A DNA stretch of 64,000 bases from Fratercula arctica (GCA_947846985.1 CANTUZ010000020.1:3921959-3985958), one strand, 5' to 3'; shown: positions 1 to 50,988, counted from the stretch's first letter. Translations and numbers: made by a program. The notes: generated from the sequence alone by a model not told the origin.

Positions 1-56
1 CAGCGCGTTCTGCGCGTGGGGAAATCACAAATCACGCGTTCTTCCTCCTGGGTTTG

Positions 57-699
57 CTTTCTCTCTTTCTCTCTCTCTTTCTCTCTTTTTCTCGCTTTCT
101 TTCCTTCCCTCTTTCCTTCCCTCTTTCCTTCCCTCCTTCCTTCTTTCCTTCCTTCTTTCCTTCCTTCTTTCCTTCCTTCCTTCTTTCCTTCCTTCCTTCT
201 TTCCTTCCTTCCTTCTTTCCTTCCTTCTTTCCTTCCTTCTTTCCTTCCTTCCTTCTTTCCTTCCTTCTTTCCTTCCTTCTTTCCTTCCTTCTTTCCTTCC
301 TTCTTTCCTTCCTTCTTTCCTTCCTTCTTTCCTTCCTTCCTTCTTTCCTTCCCTCCTTCCTTCTTTCCTTCCTTCTTTCCTTCTTTTCTTCCCTCTTTCC
401 TTCCCTCTTTCCTTCCCTCCTTCCTTCTTTCCTTCTTTCCTTCCTTCTTTCCTTCTTTCCTTCCTTCCTTCCTTCCTTCCTTCCTTCCTTCCTTCCTTCT
501 TTCCTTCCTTCCTTCTTTCCTTCCTTCCTTCCTTCCTTCTTTCCTTCCTTCCTTCTTTCTTTCCTTCCTTCCTTCTTTCTTTCTTTCCTTCCCTCTTTCC
601 TTCCCTCCTTCCCTCCTTCCTTCCCTCCTTCCTTCCCTCCTTCCTTCCTTCCTTCCTTCCTTCCTTCCTTCCTTCCTTCCTTCCTTCTTTCTTTTTCCT
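57..699. repeat. (CTTT/CCTT)n pyrimidine satellite, about 640 bp
   Basis: Uninterrupted pyrimidine strand made of CCTT and CTTT units with C/T variants every few copies. Long open frames on both strands (Ser/Phe/Leu/Pro on +, Lys/Glu/Gly/Arg on -) come only from the four-base period and are not genes. Confidence 0.98.
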
Positions 700-2657
700 G
701 GGAGTTTGGAGTATATTTTTTTTTTGGTTTTTTTTTTTTTTTCCCCATGAATTATTATTTTTTTTTCTCCCCACCCTCTTCATTATCATTTTTGTTAATT
801 AGATTGTGACGGGAAGCGCTCTCTGTTCAAAAGAAGAACCTCTGAGAGATGTTTTTACAAGTGCTGGGTGCGTTTCGGGGCAAGGTGGTGGTGGGGGGGG
901 GGGGGAGGAGGAGCAAAGATGCTTGAAAGAAATCATTTTTAAAATTATTTCTTCATAAAGCTCTTTAAAAAGAAAAACCCGGGTCCCCTTCCCCCACCAC
1001 GGCCGCCTCCCCTCGCCCCCCCCCCCTAATTAAACGATTTGAATTTTCACGTTAACCGCTTGGTGCTTCCTCGGCGCCTCAGATGATTAGAAAGGGATAT
1101 TCATTTATGCCTTTTAAACGCCGCCCCGATTAAAATCAGAGAGATTTTTTCCTTCATCAAAATCTAACATCCTTGAAAAATTAATTTGATGCCTCTTGTT
1201 ATCAATTAATTGAATCTCGTTGGGAGAGAGGCTCGTGCGGCGGGTGGTTGGAGCTGGCCCTTCTGTTCTTAGTTGCTTTCCCCCCTCTCTTCTCCTGCTG
1301 CTGCTGCTTCCAAACACTGTGACATTATAAAACTCTGCCTTTTTTTTTTTTTTCTTTTTTAATATATATTATTTTTACTCATCTCATAAAATAAATGAAT
1401 AAAACTTGGGCTCTCTTCCCACCCTCCTCCCCCATTCCCTCGAGTTCCTCTTGTATGAAAGACCCTTTTTTTTCCCTTTTTTTTTTTTTTTTTTTTTCTT
1501 CTCCCCTTTCCTTTCTCTCATCCCTCTTTCCTATAACTTCGGGGGAGAGAAAGAAAGTTGGGGCTTTAGCAATTCCTTGGCGTAGCAAAGCGGCCAGGGT
1601 CCGTCTTTCTTCCTTTCTTCAATGGGGGATATTGGATAGTTCATTTGAATCTCCCTCTTTTCAATTAAAAGCGCGCAGCTCCTTCTCTTCAAGCCGCTCT
1701 ATTCTCCTCCTCTGGCTCGGCAGCCGGAGAAGCGATTTTTTTCCTTTCTTTAATATTTCGACTCTTTCCCCCGAGATGGGCTGCCGGCGTCTTTTTTTTT
1801 TTTTTTTTTAATAGAGTTTTTCTCCCTCTATTAAACTTTTCCAATCTTCGTCCCTTTATTTTATTTTTTTTTTTTGCCTTCCCACCTCTTTAAACAAAAA
1901 AAAAAAAAAAGAGAGAGAGAGGAAAAGTTATAAAATTTAAAAGAACTGGGTCATTCAGGAAGTTATTGAAATAACTTAAAAAAAAAAATAGGTGTTCGCT
2001 TCATTTCTGCTCTCCTTGGGGTGAATCTACCTGGTCGCTTCGAGATCCAGGCGCTTCCCTGGTGCCGCCGTTATTCATGTCCCGTCGTGGATTTGGGGCT
2101 GGGGGTTTGGGGGGAGTTTGCTGATGACTCGAGCGGGTGCCGAAGTGGTTTGATTTTCTTGGAAGAGCGGATCCGTGCCGGACACCGGTCGGTGCCCACG
2201 GTGGAGGTGGGGTGCTTCCTCCCTGGGCGCCCCGCGGCTGGTGGGGGACGGATCCCCCCCGTCCAGAGCCCTGCGCCATGCGCTGTCCCATCCATCCCAT
2301 CGTGGTGAGGGGTTTTTTTTTTGTGCCGAGTTGGATTTGGGGTCCTACAGGTGCCCGTTCCCAGCCCTGGCTGCCCTCGCTCGGGTCCCTCTTCTGCTCC
2401 CGTGGGGGTGCCCGTGGATTTTGGGGGTGCTCTGTGGGGTGCTGTGTCTGCGCTTCAGGGCAGTTTTCCTTTGGATTTCCATTTGGAACACACTGGGCAG
2501 AGGGAAAGCAAGTTTTGGGGGGGGGGATGAGAAATTGCGGTGTGCTTTAACCTCTTTCCCTGCTGCCAGGGCTGGATCCTGGCACTGCGGTGGCAGGCGT
2601 AGCTCCACGGGGGCTTCCTGGAGCTCAGGCTTTGCCTCCCAGCAGCGGGCATCCGCT
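700..2657. other. Noncoding, T-run-rich, with an AT-rich homeodomain-motif block
   Basis: No gene seen. Contains T runs at about 1341, 1470, 1790 and 1860, a G-run near 890, and at 1020-1330 an AT-rich, low-repeat block with several TAATTA/ATTAAT cores (taattaaacg, gaaaaattaatttgatg, tatcaattaattgaa) that looks like a conserved regulatory element. 2000-2657 is GC-rich with nothing recognisable. Confidence 0.5.
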
Positions 2658-3087
2658 GGGATGCGGGTGCTGGACTGGCACCCTGACTCATATGGATGCT
2701 GGACCAGCACCCAATCCCACAGGGATGCTGGACCAGCGCCCTGATCCATGGGGATGCTGGACCAGCATCCCAGACCCACAGGGATGCTGGACCGGCACAC
2801 TCATCCACGGCGATGCTAGACCAGCATTCCAGACCCACAGGGATGCTGGACCAGCACCCTGATCCACTGGGATGCTGGACCAGCACCCCATACCCATGGG
2901 GATGCTGGAGCAGTACCTAATCCCTGCAGGGATGCTGGGCCGGCACCCTGATCCACTGGGATGCTGGACCAGCACCCCATACCCATGGGGATGCTGGACC
3001 AGTACCTAATCCCTGTAGGGATGCTGGACCAGCACCCTGATCCATGGGGATGCTGGACCAGCACCCCAGCCCCGCAGGGATGCTCCG
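2658..3087. repeat. 29-30-bp minisatellite with palindromic core, about 14 copies
   Basis: Each unit begins GGATGCTGGACCAGCA followed by a variable ccctgatccactg-type spacer. Copies 2841-2929 and 2930-3018 repeat the same order of three spacer types, so there is an 89-base higher-order period. GGATGCTGG and CCAGCA(T/C)CC are inverted repeats around one base. Confidence 0.95.
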
Positions 3088-3194
3088 GCACGGCAGTGGT
3101 GAACCATAGCGGGTGCACCCACCCAGCCAGCACCCACCGAGGGTGCTGCCCTGCTCGGGGTCCCCCCTGGGCCCACACATGCGGCTCCGGAGCA

Positions 3195-3500
3195 GTGAGG
3201 CGGGAGCCCCCGTGCACCACGTCACTATTTAATTAGACGTCCCTGATTAACAAAACTTGGCGTTCGGCTTCCTCCTGCCCTCATCTTTCCTGGCTCCGAA
3301 TCAATGGCTTTGATATGCTAATTAGGGAGTAATTTAATTTCAAAAGGCCGCAATTAACAAGGGTGTTGTGGACATGCTGTAGTTAAGCGGCGTAATCTAA
3401 TTTGCATTAGTAACAAGCAGGGACTAATTAGAAGCTTAATTAGACACTTAGACGGCTCTTGTGTTTACTTTCTTAATGAGATGGAGTGGGGCTCTTTTTT
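3195..3500. promoter_or_regulatory. Candidate conserved enhancer, TAAT-rich
   Basis: A sharply AT-rich block in GC-rich surroundings with homeodomain cores on both strands: tatttaattagac, tgctaattaggg, agtaatttaattt, gcaattaac, actaattagaagcttaattagac, plus atttgcat and aacaatgg-like octamer/SOX-type words. No ORF, no repeat. Enhancer function is inferred from motif density only. Confidence 0.4.
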
Positions 3501-5422
3501 TTTTTTTATTTTTTTTTTTTAATCTTTTCAAGAGCCCAGCGAGGGAACGCAGGATGGAGCAGCGGCCCCGGTGCCCGGCACGTGCCCAGCACCCCCTCGG
3601 CACCGTCCGTCCATCCCCGCATCCCTGCTGGAAAGGATTTTCTTTTCCTTGAAGCTTGGCAGGGAACGGGAGACGTGCCAGCCAGCCATCGGCATCTCCG
3701 GGGCTGCGGGATGGCACGCTGGGGTGGGCACCGAGGGTCTCCCATGGGGTTGGCTACGGTCGGGGTGTCCCGGTGGCTTCCCTCGGTGGTGGTGCTCACG
3801 CTTCCGGGTGATCTCCCGGCTCTTCGAATGGTGTGACCCACCTTTTCGGGGAGAAAAAACCTCGCTGTGGTTGTTCTCGCTTGATTTCTGCGTAGCGGCT
3901 GCCGGAGGGTTGCCGGTGGCCGCTGGCGTGGCCGGGGTGGCGATGGCATGGCGGCGGGCAGGCACGGAGAGCCGCAGGGGGCGAAGGTCTCCCCGCCGGC
4001 CAGGGCCAGCGCCCGCAGGTTGGTTCTTCCCAAAGAAGTTGCTGGGAGCGAGATGAAAGTGGGAGATGAAAGTGCCCAGAGGTGAGATCCCATTAAAGCG
4101 GTGCCCAGGCTTAGCCAGTCCTTGGTTCCTTAAATCTCTTCTAATTTACAGTAATGCTCCAGATTCGTTTCAGCTCCCCCAGACTTTTATTTTAATCCCC
4201 TTTCCACATTTCCATGTGTTTATGTGTTAATTAAAGGGTAAAAAGCCACTCTCCGAGCAATCCCGGCTGCCGCTTCTCTTCAAGCCAAAGCCTTTTAAGA
4301 TTAGCCAACCGCTTCCTAAAGTCTCGGTGGTGCCGGAGCCGGAGGGGCAGGGATCCGGAGGAGCGGGAATCCGTACGAGCAGGGATCCGGAGGGGCAGTG
4401 ATCCGGATGAGCAGGTTGCTCAACTTTCCGTAGCTGGGAGCAGATCTGGTGCCTGGGATCCAGCCTCCCCTATTCCTCACCTCCCAGCCGTGCAGAGGAG
4501 CATCCCGTGGAAATTCCGACAGCTTTGGGGGGGATTTGCTTGGTCCGTGCTCCTCCATCACCTACCAGTACCTGCAGGAGAGGCTGCTGGGGGGAGAGCC
4601 CTCGCCATGCCGCAGGGCAGCCCCCTGCTCCCCTCCGGGTCCTGCCAAGGCTGGAGCTGGGAGGAAGGCTCTGGAAAACAGCTTTGGGGCTGGGATGTGG
4701 TGGGAAGGATGGAAGAAGTCTCCGGAGCATCACGGTAGCGGGCTGCTCATAAAGGCGTCCCTGTCCCTTCCAAAACGCGGTTGGGCGCCGGGGACTTTCT
4801 CGGTTGACGGAGATGTGGGGGGAAGTGTTTTCCCGCCAGCGTTTCCCACTGGTCATCCCCCATCCCTCCCGGGTGGTGGTTTCGGGCTGGGGGTGCTCTT
4901 CGGGTTTGCGTATGGGGAAACTGAGGCCAAGGGGCACCCGGTGGCGTGGGGGTGGGGACAGGGGCTCGGGGACAGGGACCCGCTGGCAGTGGGGACGCGA
5001 TGCAGGGTCCATACACAGCCCCGGTCCTGCCGGCAGCCCGCAAAGGGCAGCCCAAAGTTCCGGAGCCCTTGAGGACCGTGGTATGGAGGATATTTAAAAA
5101 TAGGAGAAGTGGCTAAAATAAGTGTTTGGGCAGTCGGTTCTTAGGAGCTCGTGGTCTTGGCTGTACCTGTTCCTGCGTGTCCCGGGGGCTGAGAAGCGCT
5201 ATTAAGATTTTCACGGCCGTGGAGCTGAATTGGGTGGAAAAGCGGCATCGCTTCGGGTGGGTCTGGGCGCCCCAAAATTCGTGGGGAGCTTTTGGGGAGA
5301 AACCGCTCCGTAAACGCTCCGTCTCCTATTCCTGCTCCTAAAGACTCTGCGTCCTTGGGTGTAAATCTTTGCTTTGAGTCCTCTGACGTGTTCGTCTTCC
5401 CCTTTCTGCTGGGGCTTGGAAA
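3501..5422. other. Noncoding, no recognisable feature
   Basis: T-runs at 3496-3522, GC-rich unique sequence, and a short AT-rich piece at 4120-4260 with gttaattaaaggg. Frames seen here have no splice signals or family resemblance. Confidence 0.5.
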
Positions 5423-5515
5423 GGCTCCGTGGCGATGCCGGGCTCCGCGGCGATGCCGGGCTCCGCGGCACACACGTGTTGCTCCCGCGGGACCCCGGGC
5501 TCCGCGGCACACGCG
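5423..5515. repeat. Short 17-18-bp GC-rich tandem repeat
   Basis: Three to four partial copies of GGCTCCGCGGCGATGCCG, the last ones replaced by cacacacgtg / cacacgcgtg ends. CACGTG at 5473-5478. Confidence 0.6.
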
Positions 5516-5579
5516 TGTCGGGCACATGTGTGTCGGGAACCGTGTCCAACAGCCCGGCCAGCTGATCTGCACCCTCCCT

Positions 5580-6110
5580 GGCAGGGAAGCTCTGGGCATC
5601 CATCAGTCTGTTAATTGCGCTAATTAGAGAGTGTGGAGGTGTTAATTGGAAAACCCTGGTATCGTGCCTGTTTGGGGCGGGGGGGGGGCGGGGGGGAATG
5701 TCAATAAAAATGAATTGATGACTTGGCGTGGCGCGTGCACTTCACAGGTTAGCGGCAAGTCAGGGGATGTCAAGGAAATGTTACTGCTCAGATGATGAAG
5801 CAATTGTTAATTAAAAAGCAACGGTAATTAATACACTCTCATTGCCGTGTGGTGCTGCTAAAGGCAGGGGGATTCTTTGCTCCGTTTGTAATTCTCTGTT
5901 TCCTTTTATTTGTCCTGCAAAAGGTGCATGTTTAAGGAAAAGGAGGAGGGGGGGGAAGGCAGTGAAGTGATTTTTGAGTCTGAAATGGTAATTAGCGATC
6001 CATTTGCACAGCTTCTGTTGCTCCTTGCCATTAGAGGGGTCTCCTCCCCTCCCCTTTTAACTAAAACCATCCTTTTCTATCTCATCTGGGTGTTGTATCT
6101 TCTGCCGTGA
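5580..6110. promoter_or_regulatory. Candidate regulatory block, TAATTA-rich
   Basis: Contains gttaattgcgctaattaga, gaattgatgacttgg, gcaattgttaattaaaaagc and gtaattaatacac, i.e. repeated homeodomain cores, with a G-run at about 5680 and a GC-poor second half. Unique sequence without coding signals. Confidence 0.35.
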
Positions 6111-7375
6111 CTGTCTGGGCAGGGTCGCTGCATTTATGCTTAGGGGAAGGTCTCATCCCGGTTAGACCCTCTGGATACCAGGGTACGGAGAATCCCTAAA
6201 ATACTGGATGGTTTTGAACTAAAATAGGTGAAAAGCCGGGGCTGGGACGCTGCAGAGCCCTTCCGTCGGTGCGCGGGGATGCCCGTGGGTTGCAGTGCTT
6301 GCAGCCGGGTTTTGCTCTTCCCAACGCGGCTTCAGCCATCCCGGATCAGCCCCGTCTGGAAAAGGCACTCATTCCTAATTTAAATCGACTTTATAACATC
6401 GCAGACACTGGCTTCATTTCTTTTTTTTTTTTTTTTTTTTTCTGTAAGGTTTTGTAAAACTTTTATATGAATGGAAATATTTTCATTATTATTATTACTT
6501 TCTTTTATGACTTCCCTTGCAGTGTTGGGAACCCAGACGCACCAGCATCCCAGTAGGGTTTGCGAACGGGAAGTCGGGTTTTTTACTAGACTTGGAGAGG
6601 GAACCCAACTGGCCCGGTGTCCCGGGCTGCGGGAATCACCCAGCTGGACCCCAGCGCCGCTTCATCTGCTCCAGCATCCTGCCTCTGGCAGGGGCCGGCA
6701 GAGCAAGCCCAGGGCTACAGCTCCTCCACCAGAAGAGATTTCCTCCTAATTCCCAATAGTTAAGCTTCAATTTATGCCCCGAAGCCAGGAAAGTTTTATA
6801 TCCTTTCCAAAAAACTTCCCCCCCCCCCCTTTTTTTTTTCCTTTTTTAATACTTCCTGTTGTAACTCTGGATATTCTTGTTCTCCGTATAAAAGTCAAAT
6901 CCCTTTTTTTTTTTTTTTTTTTGAATCCTGCCGAGTTTCTGGCCGCGTGGCGATGCCTTGCGTCTGCCGGACACGGGAAGGCAGAGCCGGGCTTTCCCCG
7001 CGGGGCCCAAACACGGAGCAGGCGGCGGAATTTCGGAAGGAAAATGAGAAAAGTAACAGCAATCATTTAATATTCCTGCAGGCTCTTGTTTGACGTCTGA
7101 GGGAGGATGGAGCAAATGGAGTTTTCGAGGGGAAAAGGCGTTTTCTTTCTTCCAACTTTTTTTGCTCCTAGCGCAGCGCCCGTAGGCAAGCATCCCATCC
7201 TTTCCCGATCCTTTCTCGGGAAGATGCTCCGACCGTGCTGTGGTCTCATCCCAGCTCCCATCCCAGCTCCTGCGCTTCCAACAAAGCCAAAACCCAATAA
7301 TCCCGTTAACCTTGAACTCTCCGGCAGCCACCGGTGTGTCACCCTGCGCGGGTTTGGCAGTGCCAGGACGGCGGG
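6111..7375. other. Noncoding, no recognisable feature
   Basis: Unique sequence with T-runs at 6421-6441, 6830 and 6902-6922. No splice-supported exon found. Confidence 0.5.
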
Positions 7376-7379
7376 AGGG

Positions 7380-7565
7380 AGCCGGCAGCTCCACATGGGA
7401 ATTAATGTCAGTCATATACCCCGCGGAAATGACTTTTGAAATGCATATAATCTCAAACATGCAAATGAGAAGCTTGCTTCACCCTGTTTAATATGAATGA
7501 TCAGCTTCTGAATAGCTATTATTACACGCCACATTTCAGCAATTATGTTGTTCGCGATTTGTCTT
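7380..7565. promoter_or_regulatory. Candidate enhancer with perfect octamer
   Basis: AT-rich unique block: ATGCAAAT octamer (POU factor site) at 7459-7466, atgcatataatc just before, then tttaatatgaatgatc, agctattattacacgcc and cagcaattatgttg. Function inferred from motifs. Confidence 0.4.
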
Positions 7566-9356
7566 TCTGTCTTTTGGGGCGGGGAGGGGGGAAAATGGGG
7601 GAAAAAAAAGAGAAGAAAAAGGGAGAAGCAGTATTTCTTCTCCCCGGCCCTCTTTCTTTCTTCCCCTCCTGTTTGAAACTCGCTGGTCGGCTGCAAGCGG
7701 TGATGGATGAACGCTGATCCCGCTCCGGCAAAGGAGCGGGATTGAATGGGATAAAACTGTGTCCTGCGCTTTTCCAGGGAGCAAAAGCGGGTGTTGGGAA
7801 GGAGGGAGAGACCCTCAGCTCTGGTGGGGCTTTCAGTGTCCCCAACCCGCGCTGTCGGGGCTGGACGCGGCCCTGGGGGGCTCGGCAGCAGCAGGGGGTG
7901 ATGCTGGTTGGTGGGGGTGGTTTTCCCTCCGGTGCCAGCCCGGATCCAGGAGTTTTCCCTGGAAAGGGCACGGACCCTCAGGTTTACAGCTCACAACCTG
8001 CCCGCTCATCGCAGCCAACTGAGCAAAGACGCCGCCTCTCCTGGCTTTGAAACCAACCCTGGAGCTCCTGGGGAGTCCCCCACCTCGCCCCTCTGCCTTA
8101 ATGTCAATAGCGTTTCAGACTCGGGGGGGTAAGGGATGCTCTTGGCACCCAGCTCCCTGCAGCCGGCCACGTATTGGGGTGGGAGAAGCTTTTCCAGCCT
8201 GTATCTCACCTGGTGCCCTGGTCCCCCAGCTCGGCGCGGTGGCTCGGGAGCTCGTGTTGGCCAAAGGGAGCTCCGGATGGCAGCCAAGACTGGCGGCACC
8301 CCCCGGCTCCGCGCCCGGCATTGCTGCAGCACCCAGAGGCACCCGGGACCTGGGGAAGAGCCGCCACCTTCGGGCAGTTCTGCCCCTGTGCCCCCGGGTG
8401 TAACGGGAGAGTTTACAGGGATAAAACCCATCCACGAAGGGGAAGTGGTTTCACTCTTGCCTTGCAAGGGGGGAGCCTGGAGTCGCATGAAATGAAGCGC
8501 AAGAGCTGCAAAACGCAGCTGCGGGGGGCGGGGGGGGTTGTGCTCCTGCGGGGCTGAAAACGTGGCGGGTGTTGTAGCCCCTGTAGCGGGGGCTTGGTCC
8601 TTGGAGAGCATCCGAGGGGTACGGCGGGACGGGGGGGCGTATGGCACCCGGAGCGGGTACGGCAGCACGAGGGGGTGCCCGGAGGCGTCTGGGAGAAAGG
8701 GAGGATTTTCCAACTGATGTTTTCTGAAGTGCCGCCGTGCTCTCGTTTTTGCCACATCCCAGCCCCGTGGTACCTTGGGGTTTCCTCGACCGGGCGGCAA
8801 ACTCTGTGCCGGGTGGTTTTTCCTGCTGGGAAGTGCTGGTTTTGCTGGGAGCTGAAGCGCTTTGTGGCGACGTGTTAACTTTGTGGAGGTTTTCAGGGTG
8901 AAATGTGCGGCGCAGGCTCCGTGCGCTTGGTGTGCAGCCTTGCTGAAACTTCAGCTTTGCTGTCTCCCCCCGTCTCAAAGTGGAATCTTTTGGGATTCTG
9001 ATGAAAAATGCCCGGATTCCTGGGGTTTTATGTCTTGCATCAGGCTGGGAGAAAGCTGAAAACATGGTGTTTTTGTAAGAGACGGGTTGTGCTTGCTTTG
9101 CCCCGGCGCTGTAGAGGGCTGGCAGCGTGTTCATGGCAGCTCGGGCTGCTGCACGTTTATTTTTTGGAGTAAATTGAACGCAGCTAAAACTGGCCGGGGT
9201 TTGACATCCCCATCCCTGCATCTCCCCTGCCGGAGCTGGCGGGGATGGGAGACGGGGCAGGGTGAGGACGGGACATGGGGCAGGCGGAGGTGGGGATGCC
9301 AAGGCAGGGATTTCGGACTCTCTTCTCAACCCCTGCTCTCTCCTCCTCTTCCTCAG
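7566..9356. other. Noncoding up to FOXP4 ATG exon
   Basis: Purine-rich 7575-7630, then GC-rich unique sequence ending in the pyrimidine tract and acceptor of FOXP4 coding exon 1 (tcctcctcttcctcag). No upstream exon recognised. Confidence 0.5.
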
Positions 9357-9372
9357 GTCCTGCTAGCAAGTC
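9357..9372 (+). other. FOXP4: FOXP4 5' UTR part of ATG exon
   Basis: Sixteen untranslated bases lie between a good acceptor (pyrimidine tract ending in tcctcag at 9356) and the first ATG. The exon therefore has an upstream noncoding partner, which is either elsewhere in 1-9340 or before the window. Two ATGs in tandem (9373 and 9376) give the Met-Met start typical of FOXP proteins. Confidence 0.85.
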
Positions 9373-48246
<38,874 letters not shown>

Positions 48247-49512
48247 GGACCCCTTCCTCCTCCCCACCGAGGGGCAAACCCTTCCCACCCTCCCGGCCGG
48301 AGACCGAGTGACGGCTCCCACCTCCCCAAGGTGACCTTCGGCGTTATACCTGTTTCTTAAAGGCACTTCCACAAAGCAAAAGGGTTTCCTTGGTGCAACA
48401 ACCTGTTGCTGACGGCGCGTTCCTCCCGCTCCCCACTGCCCCGCGCCGCGGCCCCGGTGACTGACCGACCCCTGCCGCAGGGGACATCCCACGACACGAG
48501 AAGCAAAAACCCAAGAGCTGGACTTTTTTCTCCCTTCTTCCCTTGGTTAGTGACTGGTGAACGAGGATGGTAGGTTGTTTCTGTCCGAAATGGTCCCTCC
48601 TTCTTTCCCTGTGCACAGTGGGCGCTGGGAAGGCATCTCCGTCCCCGCTTCCCCTGCGATGCTCGAGCCTCTGCCAGCGACCGCCCCGGGGAGGGAAGGC
48701 GATGGCAGGAACCTGCCGTCATCTCCCCATCCCCCAGTGGGTTTTGCACTAAGAGGAACCGTGGACCCTGCCCATGCTCTGCCTCCACCCAGCTTTGGGG
48801 GAAGAAACAGCAGAAATGGGGGCGAGTCCTCTGCCGTGGTCTGGACGTCGGGCTTGCACCGTTGTCTCATGGCTGGGGAAGGACGAGGACTGGCACGTTG
48901 GTGGGACTGTGTCCCCTTTGCCTTGTCACCTCTGGCAGGTTGCTAAACCCCCTGGGTTGGCCGCCCTCCCCGAGCCCCCTGGTTCCTGCTGGTGGGGGGG
49001 TAGTGGCACCCAGCAGCGATGACCATCCCCAGCTGACCGCCAGCGCCAGGCAGCGAGGACACGGCTCCCCGCTTCCTTCTCCACATCGGCTGCAGCGGGT
49101 GACGCCTCTCCCAGCCCGTGTGGGGGTGGCCAGTGGCTCGACTTCAACTCCAGGGAAAGGCTCCTGGTTCCCTGCACCCCCCCGGTTCCCCCTCTGAAGC
49201 CGGGGCAGGGTCTCTGAGGACGGGCAATGGCGCAGGGAGGCAGCACCCACCACCACCGAGCCTCCCCCTGGGGGTACCGGGCGGTGGGCCGCTGCTCGGC
49301 CATCCTGCTGGTCACAAAGCCGACCCCGGTGACACCCTGTGGCAGCTGAACCCGGCCATGGCCAGCGAGCCGAGCCTGCTGGTGCTGGGGCTCCTGCTTT
49401 CATCTTTTCTTTTCGTTATCCTTTTGTGTGTGCGTGCGTCCAGATGGGAAGATACCAAAAGATTTTTAGAGACAGAAGGTCCGTAGTTCAGGTGAACAGA
49501 TGGTATTAATGC

Positions 49513-49560
49513 CAAAAAAAAAAAAAAAAAAAAGAAAGAAAAAAATATTAATAATAACGA
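49513..49560 (+). repeat. A-run in FOXP4 3' UTR
   Basis: About 20 As followed by gaaagaaaaaaatattaata. Could mis-prime oligo-dT cDNA, giving false 3' ends. Confidence 0.8.
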
Positions 49561-50732
49561 GAACAACACAACCAAACACCCCTCTTCTCCCTGCTCTTTC
49601 TTTCTGTGGTGGTGATGTGGGTACCCTGTGCCAGTCTCGGGGACCAGCCCCTTTCCCAGCATGGCGGGGCTGGCGCTGGTTGTCCTGGCACGTGGCGGGG
49701 TCTTGGGGGACTTGCTGTGATGGACGTGGAGCTGCTCTCGGTTTTGAGCCCAGCTCCGGGCTCTCCTGGACAGCGCTGCTCCCTCCCTCCCTCCCTGTCC
49801 CCAGTACCCCCAGTTAAGACATTGGTGGCGGGGGCTGCGTGGCTGCCCCAGCACATGGCCCCCAGCCCCGTGTCGGGGTCCTGGCGCCAGCACCCTGGGA
49901 GCTGCGTTTTGGGTTGAAAACGCAACACACAGCTGGGGGCGGCGGGGGGGGGGGGGGGATTCTGTGCTTTTTTGTCCCCGTGCATCACCTCTGTGACCTC
50001 CCCGCGGGCTCCTGGCCCGGTGGCCTGTGTCCCCAGGGCGAGCCGGTACCTCGGACCAGCCTTTTTGCTGTCTGTTCCATCCTCGGTACCCAGGTGGCTG
50101 CAGAGATGGGGCGGTCCCTGTTTGCCCCCCCCCCCCCCCCTTGCAGCCACCAGTGAGGCTGAGCGAATCCCCCCCACCTTGTTCCCGTGTTCCCCCCTCA
50201 GCACCGTCTGGGGGGTGCCGAGACCCTCGGGGAGCAGCAGCCACCCGGGGTGAGGGGAGCAGAGCCCAGTGGGGGCTATTAGTGGGGGCTCAGCAGCATC
50301 CCCCCCCCCCCCCCCCCCCGGTGCTGCAGAGGGGCCCTTTCCCCTCCTTAAAACGCCAGAAAATCCTGCCAAAGGCGCCCTCCCCAGCCCCACGCGTGGT
50401 GGCCGCGCCGCGGGGGTGGTGGCCGCGCTGCCGCGGGTGCTCGCCGTGTGGCCCTCGCTAGGTGTCTCCACTCGCCCCGTGTTTCTCCGGGCTCCCTCCC
50501 TCGCCGCTGCCGCAAGCGCCGGGCAAGGAGGTGGCCAAGCCGCCCGCTGCCCTCCCCCGGCCCCCCCCCGCCGCTCTCCCGGCTCGTCCCACCGCGCTCC
50601 GCCGGGCACCAGAGACCCCGCCCGGGCCGGGGGGCACGGACCGACCCCCATCTCTTGTGGGTCCAGCCCCGTGTCCCCCCCGTACCGCCTCAGCTGCCGT
50701 GAGGCTGGAGGCGCTGCGTATGTTCCCCACCT

Positions 50733-50988
50733 GCTTTCTTTTAAAAAACTTATTTTCTTTTTTATTTCTTTTTCCTTTTTTTCTGTTTTCATTTTCTTCT
50801 TTTTCCTTTTTTCTTTTCTTCTTTTTTCCTTTTTTCTTTTTCCTTTTTTCTTTTTTCCTTTTTTCTTCTTTTCTTCTTTTGTTTAAAAAAACTTATGATT
50901 TTTTTCTCTCTTCCCTTTTTTCTTTTTTTTCCTTTTTTCTTTTTTCCCTTTTTTCTTCTTTTTTCTTCTTTTCTTCTTTTCTTTTTCA
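50733..50988 (+). repeat. FOXP4: Pyrimidine tract in FOXP4 3' UTR
   Basis: About 250 bases of TTTTTC/TTCTT units with only a short ttaaaaaaactta break. In RNA this is a U/C tract suited to PTBP or HuR/ELAVL-type binding (known preference of those families; not shown here). Confidence 0.85.

Noticed and set aside
16..809. 240-250-aa frames on both strands
   Set aside because: Four-base satellite read as SFLP or KEGR repeats.
2658..3087. CRISPR-like or repeat-protein gene
   Set aside because: The 30-bp tandem unit has degenerate spacers, is noncoding and gives frames in all directions.
49548..50792. 414-aa frame on the - strand
   Set aside because: Lies antisense in the FOXP4 3' UTR, GC-rich, with no recognisable domain.
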